Source of the DNA: Maritalea sp049801075
Lineage (GTDB): Bacteria; Pseudomonadota; Alphaproteobacteria; Rhizobiales; Devosiaceae
Length of the DNA stretch: 64,000 nt
Assembly: GCF_049801075.1 (NCBI RefSeq)
Contig: NZ_JBNAGG010000006.1
Coordinates: 62,001 to 126,000 of the forward strand
Direction: 5' to 3'
Shown: piece after piece, positions 26,531 through 34,756 of the stretch
How positions within the stretch are numbered: the stretch's first letter is position 1
Layout: every line of letters begins with the position of its first letter
Program-made: the position numbers and the translations under genes
The notes under the pieces: generated by a model
Database searches by the model: none
Told to the model about the DNA's origin: nothing
What the model saw: the letters and a program-made list of their open reading frames with translations, nothing else

Positions 26531-26587
26531 ATCTCTTTGAACAGCGGGGAATGTTTCTCTCCGCGCAAAGAGTGACAGGAGAGAATT

Positions 26588-26749
26588 GTGCTTTCATGGA
26601 TTTTGATTTTACTTGTGGTTGCGGCGGTAGCAGGTCTTTTGGGCCTTAGCACATTGTCAGGCTTAGCGATGACTGGCGCAAAAGTCCTTATCGGATTTGT
26701 GCTTGTTGTCTTCCTGCTGGTGATTTTGGGAATCGTCTCGATTGCCTAA
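26588..26749 (+). CDS. DUF1328 small membrane protein (UPF0391, YtjA-like)
   Basis: This is a 53-aa, very hydrophobic peptide starting GTG, with AGGAGA just upstream. Two membrane segments occupy residues 3-22 and 31-53, with GLLGLSTLSGLAMTGAKVL between, the hallmark of DUF1328. Function is unknown; members are commonly stress-induced in alphaproteobacteria. Its stop overlaps the stop of the convergent BLUF gene by four bases. The position and spacing of the ribosome site support real translation. Confidence 0.82.
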   Translation: MLSWILILLVVAAVAGLLGLSTLSGLAMTGAKVLIGFVLVVFLLVILGIVSIA

Positions 26750-27072
26750 AGCGACATGGCGCCAATCAACTCGTCAAAATCCTTGCTATCGATTAGCTTC
26801 ATCGACCAGTCGCCATAGGCACGTTCGGTGATCGGTTTGCGCATCAATTCAATGATGCTGGCATGGCGGCTATCATCCTTGATCTTTCGCATCAATCTAT
26901 CGATTTCTGCCTCATCGCCTTCAAGGACTTGGGCAAAGATTTTGCCATTATAGGCGAGAGCGCCGGTTATTTCTTTATCGGCGTTCTTTGATTGGGCCGA
27001 TTCCAGGATGGCGGCAATATCTTTATAGTCTAAATTGTCGAGAGCCGTGCTGACATAGAGAAGTCTAATCAT
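26746..27072 (-). CDS. Short BLUF-domain blue-light sensor protein (copy 1)
   Basis: The 108-aa protein is almost only a BLUF domain (FAD-binding blue-light sensor). Tyr6, Asn30, Gln48, Trp89 and Met91 fall in exactly the same relative positions as AppA Tyr21, Asn45, Gln63, Trp104 and Met106, so the photocycle residues are complete. Motifs are LLYVSTA, ITGALAYNG and FAQVLEGDE. Usual short BLUF proteins (BlrB, PixD) run to 140-150 aa with two extra C-terminal helices, missing here. It lies next to a second copy, 97 bp away. Its output partner is unknown. Confidence 0.93.
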   Translation of the reverse strand: MIRLLYVSTALDNLDYKDIAAILESAQSKNADKEITGALAYNGKIFAQVLEGDEAEIDRLMRKIKDDSRHASIIELMRKPITERAYGDWSMKLIDSKDFDELIGAMSL

Positions 27073-27130
27073 GGTGCCTCAGCAGTTTTTTGGTTTGCAA
27101 TGCAATCCAGTTTAACCGCTGAGACTAAAT

Positions 27131-27150
27131 TAATCCTGAAAACAGGATTA
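27131..27150. other. Hairpin between the two BLUF genes
   Basis: An 8-bp perfect stem (TAATCCTG 27131-27138, CAGGATTA 27143-27150) with an AAAA loop. It could act as a weak terminator or stabiliser after the upstream BLUF gene, but no clear T-run follows on the minus strand. Confidence 0.4.
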
Positions 27151-27169
27151 GAGGTAGATCAGCTCCTTC

Positions 27170-27496
27170 TTAGGCGCTCATGGCATGAACAAGCTCATCA
27201 AATTTGAGCCCTTCAATATGCTTCATGTGCCATCCTTCAAAGGCGCGCTTTTCAGTTGATGTTCGTGCTACTTCAATAACGCCTGAATGGCGTTCATCAT
27301 TTTTGATGTTGTCCATCAGTTGCTCGAGGTGGATTTCATCACCTTCCAGCACTTGGGCGAAATTGACTCCATTATAGGCCAACGCCCCTGTGATTTCGAA
27401 CTTTGCGTTGTGCTGCTTCGCGGTAGCAACAATCTGTGTAATTTCAGTTTCAGTCAGGTTAGGCATAGCAGTGCTGACATAAAATATTCTAATCAA
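27170..27496 (-). CDS. Short BLUF-domain blue-light sensor protein (copy 2)
   Basis: This is the upstream copy, also 108 aa, with Tyr6, Asn30, Gln48, Trp89 and Met91 in the same register as copy 1 and no output domain. The two copies share the blocks YVSTA, EITGALAYNG and FAQVLEGDE and roughly half of all residues, indicating tandem duplication followed by divergence. A TAATCCTG/CAGGATTA hairpin lies between the genes. No regulator or cyclase gene is close enough to name as partner. Confidence 0.93.
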   Translation of the reverse strand: MIRIFYVSTAMPNLTETEITQIVATAKQHNAKFEITGALAYNGVNFAQVLEGDEIHLEQLMDNIKNDERHSGVIEVARTSTEKRAFEGWHMKHIEGLKFDELVHAMSA

Positions 27497-27613
27497 GTTA
27501 TTGTCCCCGACAATAGTAGATGATGTGTCACAACATTAAATTGTTAAGTGAATATGGCAAGTGTATAGCAACTTATAGTTGCGATATTTTTACAACATAT
27601 TCGCATGTTTGGC

Positions 27614-27690
27614 TGGTGATCCCGGCGCGATTCGAACGCGCGACCCCCAGATTAGGAATCTGGTGCTCTATCCAACTGAGCTACGGGACC
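27614..27690 (-). tRNA. tRNA-Arg (anticodon CCT)
   Basis: Read on the minus strand, a 77-nt cloverleaf can be drawn, with acceptor GGTCCCG pairing with CGGGATC (one G-T). The D-arm has GCTCAGTTGGATAGAGC, the anticodon stem CCAGA/TCTGG encloses TTCCTAA, and the T-arm is GCGCG-TTCGAAT-CGCGC. The anticodon CCT reads AGG. The 3' CCA is encoded. No integrase or duplicated tRNA end lies next to it, so it is not marking an island. Confidence 0.95.
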
Positions 27691-27798
27691 ACGGGTGCAA
27701 TCTACCCAAACAATTGCAAAGAGAAAAGCGGTTTGCGGGGATGATTTTCGCCTTAATTTGGTGCAACATCTTCTTTGATATTTTTGAGCGGGGTCTTT

Positions 27799-28614
27799 AT
27801 GGGATTCTCCAGTAAGTTTGGAGCGGTTTTAGTGGCGGGTGTTCTTTCAGTGGCAGGCTGCACAATGTCAGCCTATGCGTGTGAAACATTAACGCCGGGG
27901 CCCAAAGGTCGTGTGGTGGAAATCACCGATGGGGATACGTTGATCTTGGACAATAGCCAAAAGGTGCGCCTGATCGGGATGCAGGCACCCAAATTGCCCC
28001 TTGGTCGTATTGGCTTTGAGACATGGCCGCTGGCTGAAGAATCAAAAGATTTTCTAGCAGATTTTGCCCTTGGTGAGGATGTTCAGGTTTTTTATGGGTC
28101 GACCCGCAAGGATCGGCATGGCCGGGTGCTGGGGCATGTGTTTGTGGATGGCGAACGGCAAAAGTGGGCGCAAAAGGCGGTGATCAGCAATGGGCTGGCC
28201 CGCGTTTATTCGTTCGATGATAATCGCCATTGTTTGGACGAGCTTTATACCGCAGAGCGGCAAGCTCGCGTTGATCGCAAAGGCATTTGGGCGCTGGATT
28301 ATTATCAAATCCGACAAGCTGAAAAGCCTGATCGTTTGGTGAAGCTGGCGGGGCGCTATGAATTGGTGGAAGGCCGCGTTTTTGATGTAGGCGAATCCAA
28401 CGGGCGGGTATATTTGAATTTTGGCCGCGATTGGGACACAGATTTCACTGTTGTAATCCAAAGAGGGGCGCTAAGTGCCTTTAAAAAGGCGGATTTTGAC
28501 CCCAGAAAACTCAGCAATGCCTTAATTCGGGTTCGCGGTTGGGTGGATGATCACGACGGGCCGCGCATTGATGTTACGCACCCAGAGCAGATTGAAATAT
28601 TGGCGGCGCAGTAG
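27799..28614 (+). CDS. Thermonuclease (SNase)-like protein, probably secreted
   Basis: The 271-aa product has an N-terminal hydrophobic segment ending in a Cys (VLSVAGC) that could be a signal or lipoprotein peptide. The SNase OB-fold follows at about residues 45-170: RVVEITDGDTLIL, KVRLIGMQAPK, RKDRHGRVLGHVF and NGLARVY. In staphylococcal nuclease the catalytic residues are Arg35, Glu43 and Arg87. Here the position expected to carry Glu reads MQAPK rather than DAPE, so catalysis is doubtful. A further ~100-residue C-terminal domain is unassigned. It runs directly into the M48 gene (8 bp). Confidence 0.78.
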   Translation: MGFSSKFGAVLVAGVLSVAGCTMSAYACETLTPGPKGRVVEITDGDTLILDNSQKVRLIGMQAPKLPLGRIGFETWPLAEESKDFLADFALGEDVQVFYGSTRKDRHGRVLGHVFVDGERQKWAQKAVISNGLARVYSFDDNRHCLDELYTAERQARVDRKGIWALDYYQIRQAEKPDRLVKLAGRYELVEGRVFDVGESNGRVYLNFGRDWDTDFTVVIQRGALSAFKKADFDPRKLSNALIRVRGWVDDHDGPRIDVTHPEQIEILAAQ

Positions 28615-28622
28615 GTAAAAAT

Positions 28623-30074
28623 ATGAAAAGACGTCACATTTTCGTTGCCGTGGCGGTGGCTGGTCTTTTGTCCGGCTGCACTAGCGTTTTTACTGGCGGT
28701 GTCGGCACTTCGCAATTGGGCGGGCGCACGGCTGATCGTGTGCCGGCAGGCGCAGATCCGAGCGATAATATCATCGGCCAGCGCGAACATCCAAAAATTG
28801 TTGCCACTTATGGCGGGGTTTATAACCATCGCCCAGCAGAAATTATGCTGGCTCGCATGGCGGGTAAATTGCTGGTGGCGGCGGAGCAGCCAAATCAGAG
28901 CCTCACGGTGACCATTTTGGATTCTCCTGAAGTGAATGCCTTTGCACTGCCGGGCGGCTATATTTATGTGACACGGGGTATCTTGGCGCTTGCGAGCGAT
29001 GAGGCAGAGCTGGCTGCGGTGATCTCGCACGAGATCGCGCACTTAACATTGTGCCATGCCCGCGAGCGGTCCAATCGGGAACGTACCAGCAAAATTGTTG
29101 ATCGGGTAATTTCTGGCATTTTAGGGGCCAACCCGGACACGGATCAGTCTTTGGCGCGGTCAAAGCTTTCATTGGCGGCATTCTCGCAGGCGCAGGAATT
29201 AGCCGCGGACCGGGCGGGCGTTTTGGTGGCTGGTGCGGCGGGGTATGATCCACATGCTGCTGCGCGGTTCTTGTCGCAGATGGGGCGGTTTGCGGCCTTC
29301 ACCGAGGGTGACAAAAGTGGCGATGACTTCTTATCCTCCCACCCCTCAACGCCATCGCGTATTGAAGAGGCAGTGAAATCTGCCCGGCAATTGGGTGCGC
29401 CCGGTATTGGTGAAACGGAGCGTGCACGCTATCAACGTGCCATTGATGGGTTGGCCTTTGGCCCCAATCCCGAAAATGGCACAATTGTTGGCCAGCGTTT
29501 TATCTATCCGGCGCTTAAGTTTACATTTGCTGTGCCAAACAGCTATCAGTTGAGCAATGGTGCCGCATCGGTCGTTGCTGTGGCTGAAAGCGGCACTGCA
29601 TTGCGCTTTGATAGCGCTGAAGTGCCCGCCACTCTATCATTGGAAGACTATTTGCGCTCGGGCTGGGTGGCTGGTTTGAATGCTGATTCCGTTCGTGCGG
29701 GGCGGCAAAATGGCGTTGATCGTGTCACCGCAACGGCGACGACCGAGAAGTGGTTTTTCCGCATTGCGGCAGTGCGGTTTGATGATCGTGTTTATCGATT
29801 CATCTTTGCGGCCGAGCGCGACAGCAAGAGCTTTAAGCAAGAGTTTGAGCGCACCATCGATAGTTTCCGCCGAGTGAAAGCCGGTGATCTAAAGCTGATC
29901 CAGAATTTTGAGATTGATATTGTGACCGCAAAGCAGGGGCAACGCGCGGGCGATTTGTCTGCCATGATGGCGGGTGTAAAACGTCGCGATGATTTGTTCT
30001 TGATTTTGAATGGTCTTTATCCGGGCGATCCATTGGTGGCCGGGCAGGGCTACAAAATTATTAGCCCTGAATAG
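28623..30074 (+). CDS. M48-family metalloprotease lipoprotein (BepA/LoiP-like)
   Basis: This is a 483-aa zinc protease. A lipoprotein signal with lipobox LSGC lies at about residues 16-19. The catalytic HEIAH motif is in AVISHEIAHLTLCHARER at about 130-147, and the third ligand region ELAADRAG at about 190. Such proteins survey outer-membrane assembly in the periplasm. After the protease domain, about 200 residues form a beta-rich C-terminal region ending RDDLFLILNGLYPGDPL, reminiscent of a LysM-like tail. It is likely co-transcribed with the SNase-like gene and ends at a strong terminator. Confidence 0.88.
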   Translation: MKRRHIFVAVAVAGLLSGCTSVFTGGVGTSQLGGRTADRVPAGADPSDNIIGQREHPKIVATYGGVYNHRPAEIMLARMAGKLLVAAEQPNQSLTVTILDSPEVNAFALPGGYIYVTRGILALASDEAELAAVISHEIAHLTLCHARERSNRERTSKIVDRVISGILGANPDTDQSLARSKLSLAAFSQAQELAADRAGVLVAGAAGYDPHAAARFLSQMGRFAAFTEGDKSGDDFLSSHPSTPSRIEEAVKSARQLGAPGIGETERARYQRAIDGLAFGPNPENGTIVGQRFIYPALKFTFAVPNSYQLSNGAASVVAVAESGTALRFDSAEVPATLSLEDYLRSGWVAGLNADSVRAGRQNGVDRVTATATTEKWFFRIAAVRFDDRVYRFIFAAERDSKSFKQEFERTIDSFRRVKAGDLKLIQNFEIDIVTAKQGQRAGDLSAMMAGVKRRDDLFLILNGLYPGDPLVAGQGYKIISPE

Positions 30075-30089
30075 ATGCTTGCGAACATA

Positions 30090-30125
30090 AAAAAGGCCGT
30101 GATCCCGAAGGATAACGGCCTTTTT
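30090..30125. terminator. Bidirectional intrinsic terminator
   Basis: AAAAAGGCCGT (30090-30100) pairs with ACGGCCTTTTT (30115-30125) around a 14-base loop. T- and A-runs flank both sides, so it can end both the rightward M48 transcript and the leftward carD transcript. Confidence 0.9.
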
Positions 30126-30146
30126 GATCTGATTGGCTTGGTTGCC

Positions 30147-30707
30147 TTATGCAGCAGCTTCTTCGCCAGCCTCGTCTGATTTTGCGCCACGACGTGGGCT
30201 TTTCGCGAGGTTTTTCTGAATAAGCTTGACCGCCTCTGTCAATGAAATGCGGTTAACAACAGCAATTTCACGGCTCATGCGATCGATCGCAGCTTCAAAC
30301 AATTGACGCTCTGAATATGACTGCTCAGGCTGGTCGTCAGAACGGAACAGGTCGCGCACAACTTCTGAAATTGAGATCAAGTCACCTGAGTTGATCTTGG
30401 CTTCATATTCTTGTGCCCGGCGGCTCCACATGGTGCGCTTCACGCGGGCGCGACCAGTAACTGTTGTTAGTGCTTTTTCGACTGTTGCTTCGTCTGCCAA
30501 TTTGCGCATGCCAACGGTTTTAACTTTCGCTAGCGGCACACGTAGGGTCAACTTATCCTGCTCAAAATTAATAACAAAAAGTTCTAGGGAAAGACCTGCA
30601 ACTTCTTGCTCTTCAATGCCGGTAATCTGGCCAACGCCATGTGATGGGTAAACAACGAACTCGCCTGTTTTAAACCCCTGACGTTGTACTGATTTTTTAG
30701 TTGCCAT
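30147..30707 (-). CDS. CarD-family transcriptional regulator
   Basis: The 186-aa protein has an N-terminal CarD/CdnL RNA-polymerase-interacting domain (about residues 10-65, GEFVVYPSHGVGQITGIEEQEVAG), then a helical DNA-binding half containing MWSRRAQEYEAKINSGD. CdnL/CarD proteins bind the RNAP beta subunit and stabilise open complexes, notably at rRNA and growth promoters. The C-terminal tail is Ala/Glu-rich. A 7-bp hairpin lies in its 5' leader. Confidence 0.93.
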   Translation of the reverse strand: MATKKSVQRQGFKTGEFVVYPSHGVGQITGIEEQEVAGLSLELFVINFEQDKLTLRVPLAKVKTVGMRKLADEATVEKALTTVTGRARVKRTMWSRRAQEYEAKINSGDLISISEVVRDLFRSDDQPEQSYSERQLFEAAIDRMSREIAVVNRISLTEAVKLIQKNLAKSPRRGAKSDEAGEEAAA

Positions 30708-30730
30708 ATAATGGTACTCCTGTTGACGCC

Positions 30731-30749
30731 CAAACGTTTCCCACGTTTG
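30731..30749 (-). other. Hairpin in the carD 5' leader
   Basis: CAAACGT (30731-30737) and ACGTTTG (30743-30749) form a perfect 7-bp stem with loop TTCCC on the plus strand. It sits 24 bases before the carD start and could affect leader stability or be an operator. Confidence 0.4.
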
Positions 30750-30847
30750 TTAGGCTTTTATCGCCCCTAGTCGCTGTTTATTCTGACACAAGAATTAGGC
30801 ACCAATTCTCATTGGTTACCAAATTGTTAATCCTGTCCTTGTGAGGC

Positions 30848-30871
30848 AAAAAAAACGTGCCCTCCGGCACG
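30848..30871 (-). terminator. Intrinsic terminator on the minus strand between fdxA and carD
   Basis: Read on the minus strand, CGTGCC and GGCACG form a 6-bp stem with a 4-base loop, followed by eight T. It should stop read-through from the ferredoxin gene before the carD promoter. Confidence 0.88.
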
Positions 30872-30915
30872 GCTGGTTAGAATAAATTCGCGACTGTTAT
30901 CTATTTGTAACACAA

Positions 30916-30945
30916 AATGCCGCCAGAATCAATTTTGGCGGCATT
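30916..30945 (-). terminator. First terminator-like hairpin after the ferredoxin gene
   Basis: AATGCCGCCA (30916-30925) and TGGCGGCATT (30936-30945) form a 10-bp perfect stem. On the minus strand it is followed by TTTTG. Together with the hairpin at 30848-30871 it makes a double stop behind fdxA. Confidence 0.7.
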
Positions 30946-30997
30946 AGGACTTGTCCAGCAATTTTTTATAGTAAAAGAGGCACTAATTTAGTGAAGT

Positions 30998-31336
30998 CTA
31001 GTCGCCTTCGCCAGGTGCTTCTGAGAAGTATTTCTCAAGCTTGCCTTTTTCACCATCAAACTTTTCAGCGTCAGACGGGGCGTCGCGCTTCTCAGTGATG
31101 TTTGGCCACACTTCAGCAAACTTGGTGTTCAGCTCCAACCAGCTCTCAAGGCCAGGCTCAGTGTCCGGCACAATGGCTTCTGCTGGGCATTCAGGCTCAC
31201 ACACGCCACAGTCAATACATTCATCAGGGTGGATCACCAACATGTTCTCACCCTCATAGAAGCAATCAACAGGACAAACTTCTACGCAATCCATATATTT
31301 ACATTTGATGCAATTGTCGGTGACGATATAGGTCAT
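30998..31336 (-). CDS. fdxA: 7Fe-8S ferredoxin FdxA
   Basis: The 112-aa ferredoxin has a CIKCKYMDCVEVCPVDCF segment (residues about 9-26) and the second cluster motif CIDCGVCEPECP. The first motif with its altered Cys spacing gives a [3Fe-4S] cluster and the second a [4Fe-4S], as in Azotobacter FdI-type ferredoxins. A C-terminal acidic extension with WLELNTKFAEVWPNIT is typical of the proteobacterial family. It is an electron carrier of unknown partner. Two terminators follow. Confidence 0.93.
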   Translation of the reverse strand: MTYIVTDNCIKCKYMDCVEVCPVDCFYEGENMLVIHPDECIDCGVCEPECPAEAIVPDTEPGLESWLELNTKFAEVWPNITEKRDAPSDAEKFDGEKGKLEKYFSEAPGEGD

Positions 31337-31510
31337 GTAGCCAATTCCACTTTGTTATTTGACCGCACAAAAACGGTTTCAGAATGGGTTTATTGGCTAA
31401 AGCCTTTTCCCAAAAAGTGCAAGTCATGAAACGGGGTTTCCTTTTTCAAAGTTTGGCGAATTTTGAAAAAGCCAAGTTGTTTTTGCCGCAAAAACAAAAT
31501 GGTTGCAGAA

Positions 31511-31906
31511 TCAGAGCGGTTCTTTGCCCAACAGGGTCTCGGTTTGGCGGCGTTCTTTCTTGGTGGGGCGGCCCGCGCCTTTTTCGCGCACGGCTTGCGG
31601 TAGTGGTCGAGGACCGTCCGATTTGGGCAGTGGGGGCGGGCTTAAATCTTCATATAGTTCAGCCGCTTGCGTAGCTGACCCCCGCTTCTCGCCCAATTCG
31701 ACAACACGATAGATTTTGATTTGGCGGGGAAGGGTGACGGTGAGCACGTCGCCCACCTTCACTTTATGCGCACAATCGCTGCAGCGCTCTTTATTGATTT
31801 TAACGTGGCCGCCATTAACCAGCTTTTGCGCAAGGGTGCGCGTTTTGACGCAGCGGACAAACCACAGCCATTTATCAATGCGTTGTTTGCCCGCTGGCGT
31901 GTTCAT
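31511..31906 (-). CDS. S4-domain RNA-binding protein (HslR-like)
   Basis: This is a 131-aa protein. Its S4 domain occupies residues 8-70 (RIDKWLWFVRCVKTRTLAQKLVNGGHVKIN). The basic, Pro-rich C-terminal third is typical of alphaproteobacterial members. E. coli HslR (Hsp15) binds stalled 50S subunits carrying peptidyl-tRNA; the same role is likely but not shown. Its ATG directly abuts the stop of the helicase gene, so the two are one transcript and may cooperate on RNA. Confidence 0.88.
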   Translation of the reverse strand: MNTPAGKQRIDKWLWFVRCVKTRTLAQKLVNGGHVKINKERCSDCAHKVKVGDVLTVTLPRQIKIYRVVELGEKRGSATQAAELYEDLSPPPLPKSDGPRPLPQAVREKGAGRPTKKERRQTETLLGKEPL

Positions 31907-34756
31907 TTATTGTTTTTTGAGGGCCATCAACGCGGCGAAAGGCGAATCGGGATCGATAGGCTTTTGCTTTTTCTCAGGGCGTTGATTTTGGTTGGCGTGA
32001 CGCTTAGGCCCTTTGCCTTGATTTGGCTTGCCGCGCTTTTGGCCTTTTGCAGGGCGTTTAGCGCCTTGCTTGGCCCCATGCGGCTTGCGGTTATTGTTGC
32101 GCCCACCTGGGAACCAGATTTCGTCAAACTGTTCTTCCGCTTCTGCCGGTTCAGCTGCTTCCGTCTTGGCTTCAGCGAGTTCTGCGCTCGCTTCCGGTGT
32201 TTCTGTAGGGGCCTCGGTTGCGGCTGCTTCTTCTGGCGTTGCGGTGGTTTCAGCATCTGCAGCGGGGGCTGCATCTGTTGCCGCTTCAGGCGTTGGTTCA
32301 ATCTTTGTGCGGTTAACGCGATAGCCCAAGCTTTTCAGTACGGCGTTGAACTCTTCGCCCGCGCAGCCCAGCAAAGATGTCATTTCCACAGTAACGCGGA
32401 AGCCATTGCCGGGTGCTGCACCATCGGGTGCTTCAGTGTCTTGATTGCGTGCGGGATCAAAGCTGATCAAGGGGCGAATCAAATCCGCCAAGCGCTCAAG
32501 AATGTCGACACGCACAGCGCGTGGGCCGACCACTTTAAAGCCTGCAATTTCGTACAGCTCTTTGGCAAAGTTTTGGTCTACATCGATGGATGTACGGCCA
32601 GACAGAATAACCTGCGGCAGTTCTGAAACGCCGGGCTGGCGCACGCCGCCATTTTGCAGCGCCCACAACACCAGCGCCAACTCGCGCGGGGCAGGCTTAA
32701 GGGAAAGCGGCACATAGATATGGTAGGCACCAAATTTGACGCCCATTTTGCGCATCACGCCACGCACGTCTTGATCGAGGCCTTTAACCTCTTGCGCCAC
32801 ATCTTGACGGGGCAGCACGCCGAGTTTTTCGGCGATTTGATAGGCAACACCGCGGGCAGTGCCATCCAATTCGGTTGGTTCACGCAATTGCAGCAAAGGC
32901 TCCAGCAGCGTATTCACATGATGCTTGAGCCAAAGGCTCACCCGTTCTTGTACGGCTTCTAATTCAGCGCCGTTCAGGCTCTCATCTGCTAAGATCACGG
33001 CGCGCGGGCGGAACAGTTCGTCGCCTTGTGCTAGATCTGCGATGATTTCGCCGCGCCAGCGGATCAAACCGTCTGTCGCCAGCACAAATTCATCATTCGG
33101 CGCATCTGCAACTTTTTCAGCGCGCTTTTTAATTTCAGGTGCAATGGCCACGCCGGCGGCGGTGCGCAAATTCTTTGCATCTCCCCCTTCGCCGGGACTT
33201 AGATTAAAGCGAAAGCCTTCGATAGATCCGATTTTGTGGCCCTCAAGGGATACGTCGCCGCTTTGGGAAATTTCAGGTGTCGTCATATTCTTATCTCTTA
33301 AATGGCGCAGAAGGACGCTGGTGCGCCGATCGACAAATCTTTGGGTAAGTCGCTCATGGAGCGCATCTGATAAATTGTTTTCGATTTCACTTGTTTTTTC
33401 ACGCCAGTAGGTCGGATCTTTTAGCCAGTTTTTACGATTTGCGACAAAAGTCCAAGTCCGAATTTGTTTAATTCGGTTGGACAATGTGTCAATGTCACCA
33501 GCGCTATTGTCGCAAAAGCTGACCTGTTCGTCCATCCAGTCTTCAAAAATATAGCCATTGGTGCCAAGATTTTGAAAGATTGTGGCAATTATCTCACCAT
33601 GCTGTGCGGGTGAAATGCTGCGATAGTCCGGAATCTGCGCGCATTCCCATGCCAAACTGGTTTGTTCACGGCCTCTAACTTCGCCGATATTGGGGTGTCG
33701 CTGCAAAAATTCGAGAGCAATTTGGTCTTTGGCGGTGGGGATGTTGGTCAGCAATTTATGCTGTGCGGGTACTTCCAATGATTGTTGCAAAGCTTCGAGC
33801 GATCGCAGGTCGAAATCACGTGATCGCCATTGCATCACTTTAACCGGGGCAAATTGGTGGGTTTCTAATTGCTCGATCACTTCATCGGCAAAGGGCTCCA
33901 AGCCACCGGTTATGCCAAATGTGCCATCGCGTTTGTGCCGTCCCGCGCGGCCGGCAATTTGCGCCAGCTCTGCCGGGGTAAGGGGGCGCAATTGCTTGCC
34001 GTCAAACTTCATGTCCGCGGCGAAGGCCACATGGTGAATATCGAGATTGAGCCCCATGCCGATAGCATCTGTGGCCACCAGAAAGTCTACGTCGCCATTT
34101 TCATAAAGGTCGACTTGCGCATTTCGTGTGCGCGGGCTGAGCGCGCCCATCACCACTGCCGCACCACCGCGCTGGCGGCGGATCAGTTCAGCGATGGCAT
34201 AAACTTCGTTTGCGGAAAAGGCGACAATAGCTGAGCGTCGGGGCTGGCGCGTGATTTTCTTTGACCCGACATAGTCCAAATTTGAGAAGCGGGGGCGCAT
34301 GATGATGTCAACATCGGGCAGCAGGGCCGAGATGATTGGGGCCATTGTGCCCGCGCCCAGCAGCAAGGTTTCTTGCGTGCCGCGGCTGTGTAAAATCCGG
34401 TCGGTGAAAACGTGGCCACGATCGAGATGGGTGGCAGTCTGAATTTCATCCACCACCACGCACTCAACGCTCAGTTCAGTTGGCATCGCCTCAACGGTGG
34501 CCACCCAATAGCGTGCCTTGTCTGGCACGATTCGCTCTTCACCTGTCACCAGGGCAACATGTTCTTTGCCCGCACGCTGGCACAGCGTTTGATAAATCTC
34601 ACGCGCCAATAGCCGCAAGGGCAGCCCGATCATGCCCGACCGGTGGGCCAGCATGCGCTCAATCGCATAATGGGTTTTGCCGGTATTGGTCGGCCCCAGA
34701 ATGGCTTTGAGATTGGGGCCCTTTGCCGGGCGGATGAAATGGTGAGGTGCGTTCAT
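31907..34756 (-). CDS. SUV3-like DExH RNA helicase
   Basis: This helicase of 949 aa has motif I GPTNTGKTH (about 20-28), motif II DEIQ, motif III GAGTM, then DAIGMGLNLDI and QIAGRAGRHKRDGTFG in the second RecA-like domain. This set marks the mitochondrial SUV3 family, which unwinds RNA for the degradosome. Residues ~520-790 are an alphaproteobacterial extension of unknown fold. The last ~120 residues are Ala/Glu-rich then Lys/Arg/Asn-rich, a likely disordered RNA-binding tail. Its gene is immediately followed by the S4 protein gene. Confidence 0.9.
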   Translation of the reverse strand: MNAPHHFIRPAKGPNLKAILGPTNTGKTHYAIERMLAHRSGMIGLPLRLLAREIYQTLCQRAGKEHVALVTGEERIVPDKARYWVATVEAMPTELSVECVVVDEIQTATHLDRGHVFTDRILHSRGTQETLLLGAGTMAPIISALLPDVDIIMRPRFSNLDYVGSKKITRQPRRSAIVAFSANEVYAIAELIRRQRGGAAVVMGALSPRTRNAQVDLYENGDVDFLVATDAIGMGLNLDIHHVAFAADMKFDGKQLRPLTPAELAQIAGRAGRHKRDGTFGITGGLEPFADEVIEQLETHQFAPVKVMQWRSRDFDLRSLEALQQSLEVPAQHKLLTNIPTAKDQIALEFLQRHPNIGEVRGREQTSLAWECAQIPDYRSISPAQHGEIIATIFQNLGTNGYIFEDWMDEQVSFCDNSAGDIDTLSNRIKQIRTWTFVANRKNWLKDPTYWREKTSEIENNLSDALHERLTQRFVDRRTSVLLRHLRDKNMTTPEISQSGDVSLEGHKIGSIEGFRFNLSPGEGGDAKNLRTAAGVAIAPEIKKRAEKVADAPNDEFVLATDGLIRWRGEIIADLAQGDELFRPRAVILADESLNGAELEAVQERVSLWLKHHVNTLLEPLLQLREPTELDGTARGVAYQIAEKLGVLPRQDVAQEVKGLDQDVRGVMRKMGVKFGAYHIYVPLSLKPAPRELALVLWALQNGGVRQPGVSELPQVILSGRTSIDVDQNFAKELYEIAGFKVVGPRAVRVDILERLADLIRPLISFDPARNQDTEAPDGAAPGNGFRVTVEMTSLLGCAGEEFNAVLKSLGYRVNRTKIEPTPEAATDAAPAADAETTATPEEAAATEAPTETPEASAELAEAKTEAAEPAEAEEQFDEIWFPGGRNNNRKPHGAKQGAKRPAKGQKRGKPNQGKGPKRHANQNQRPEKKQKPIDPDSPFAALMALKKQ

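Noticed and set aside
27614..27690. tRNA-Arg as integration site of an island
   Set aside because: No integrase, no repeated tRNA 3' end, and neighbouring genes look chromosomal.
31420..31460. GAAAC-GTTTC hairpin as a terminator near the S4 gene
   Set aside because: The stem is only five bases and its T-run faces away from the leftward genes that would need it.
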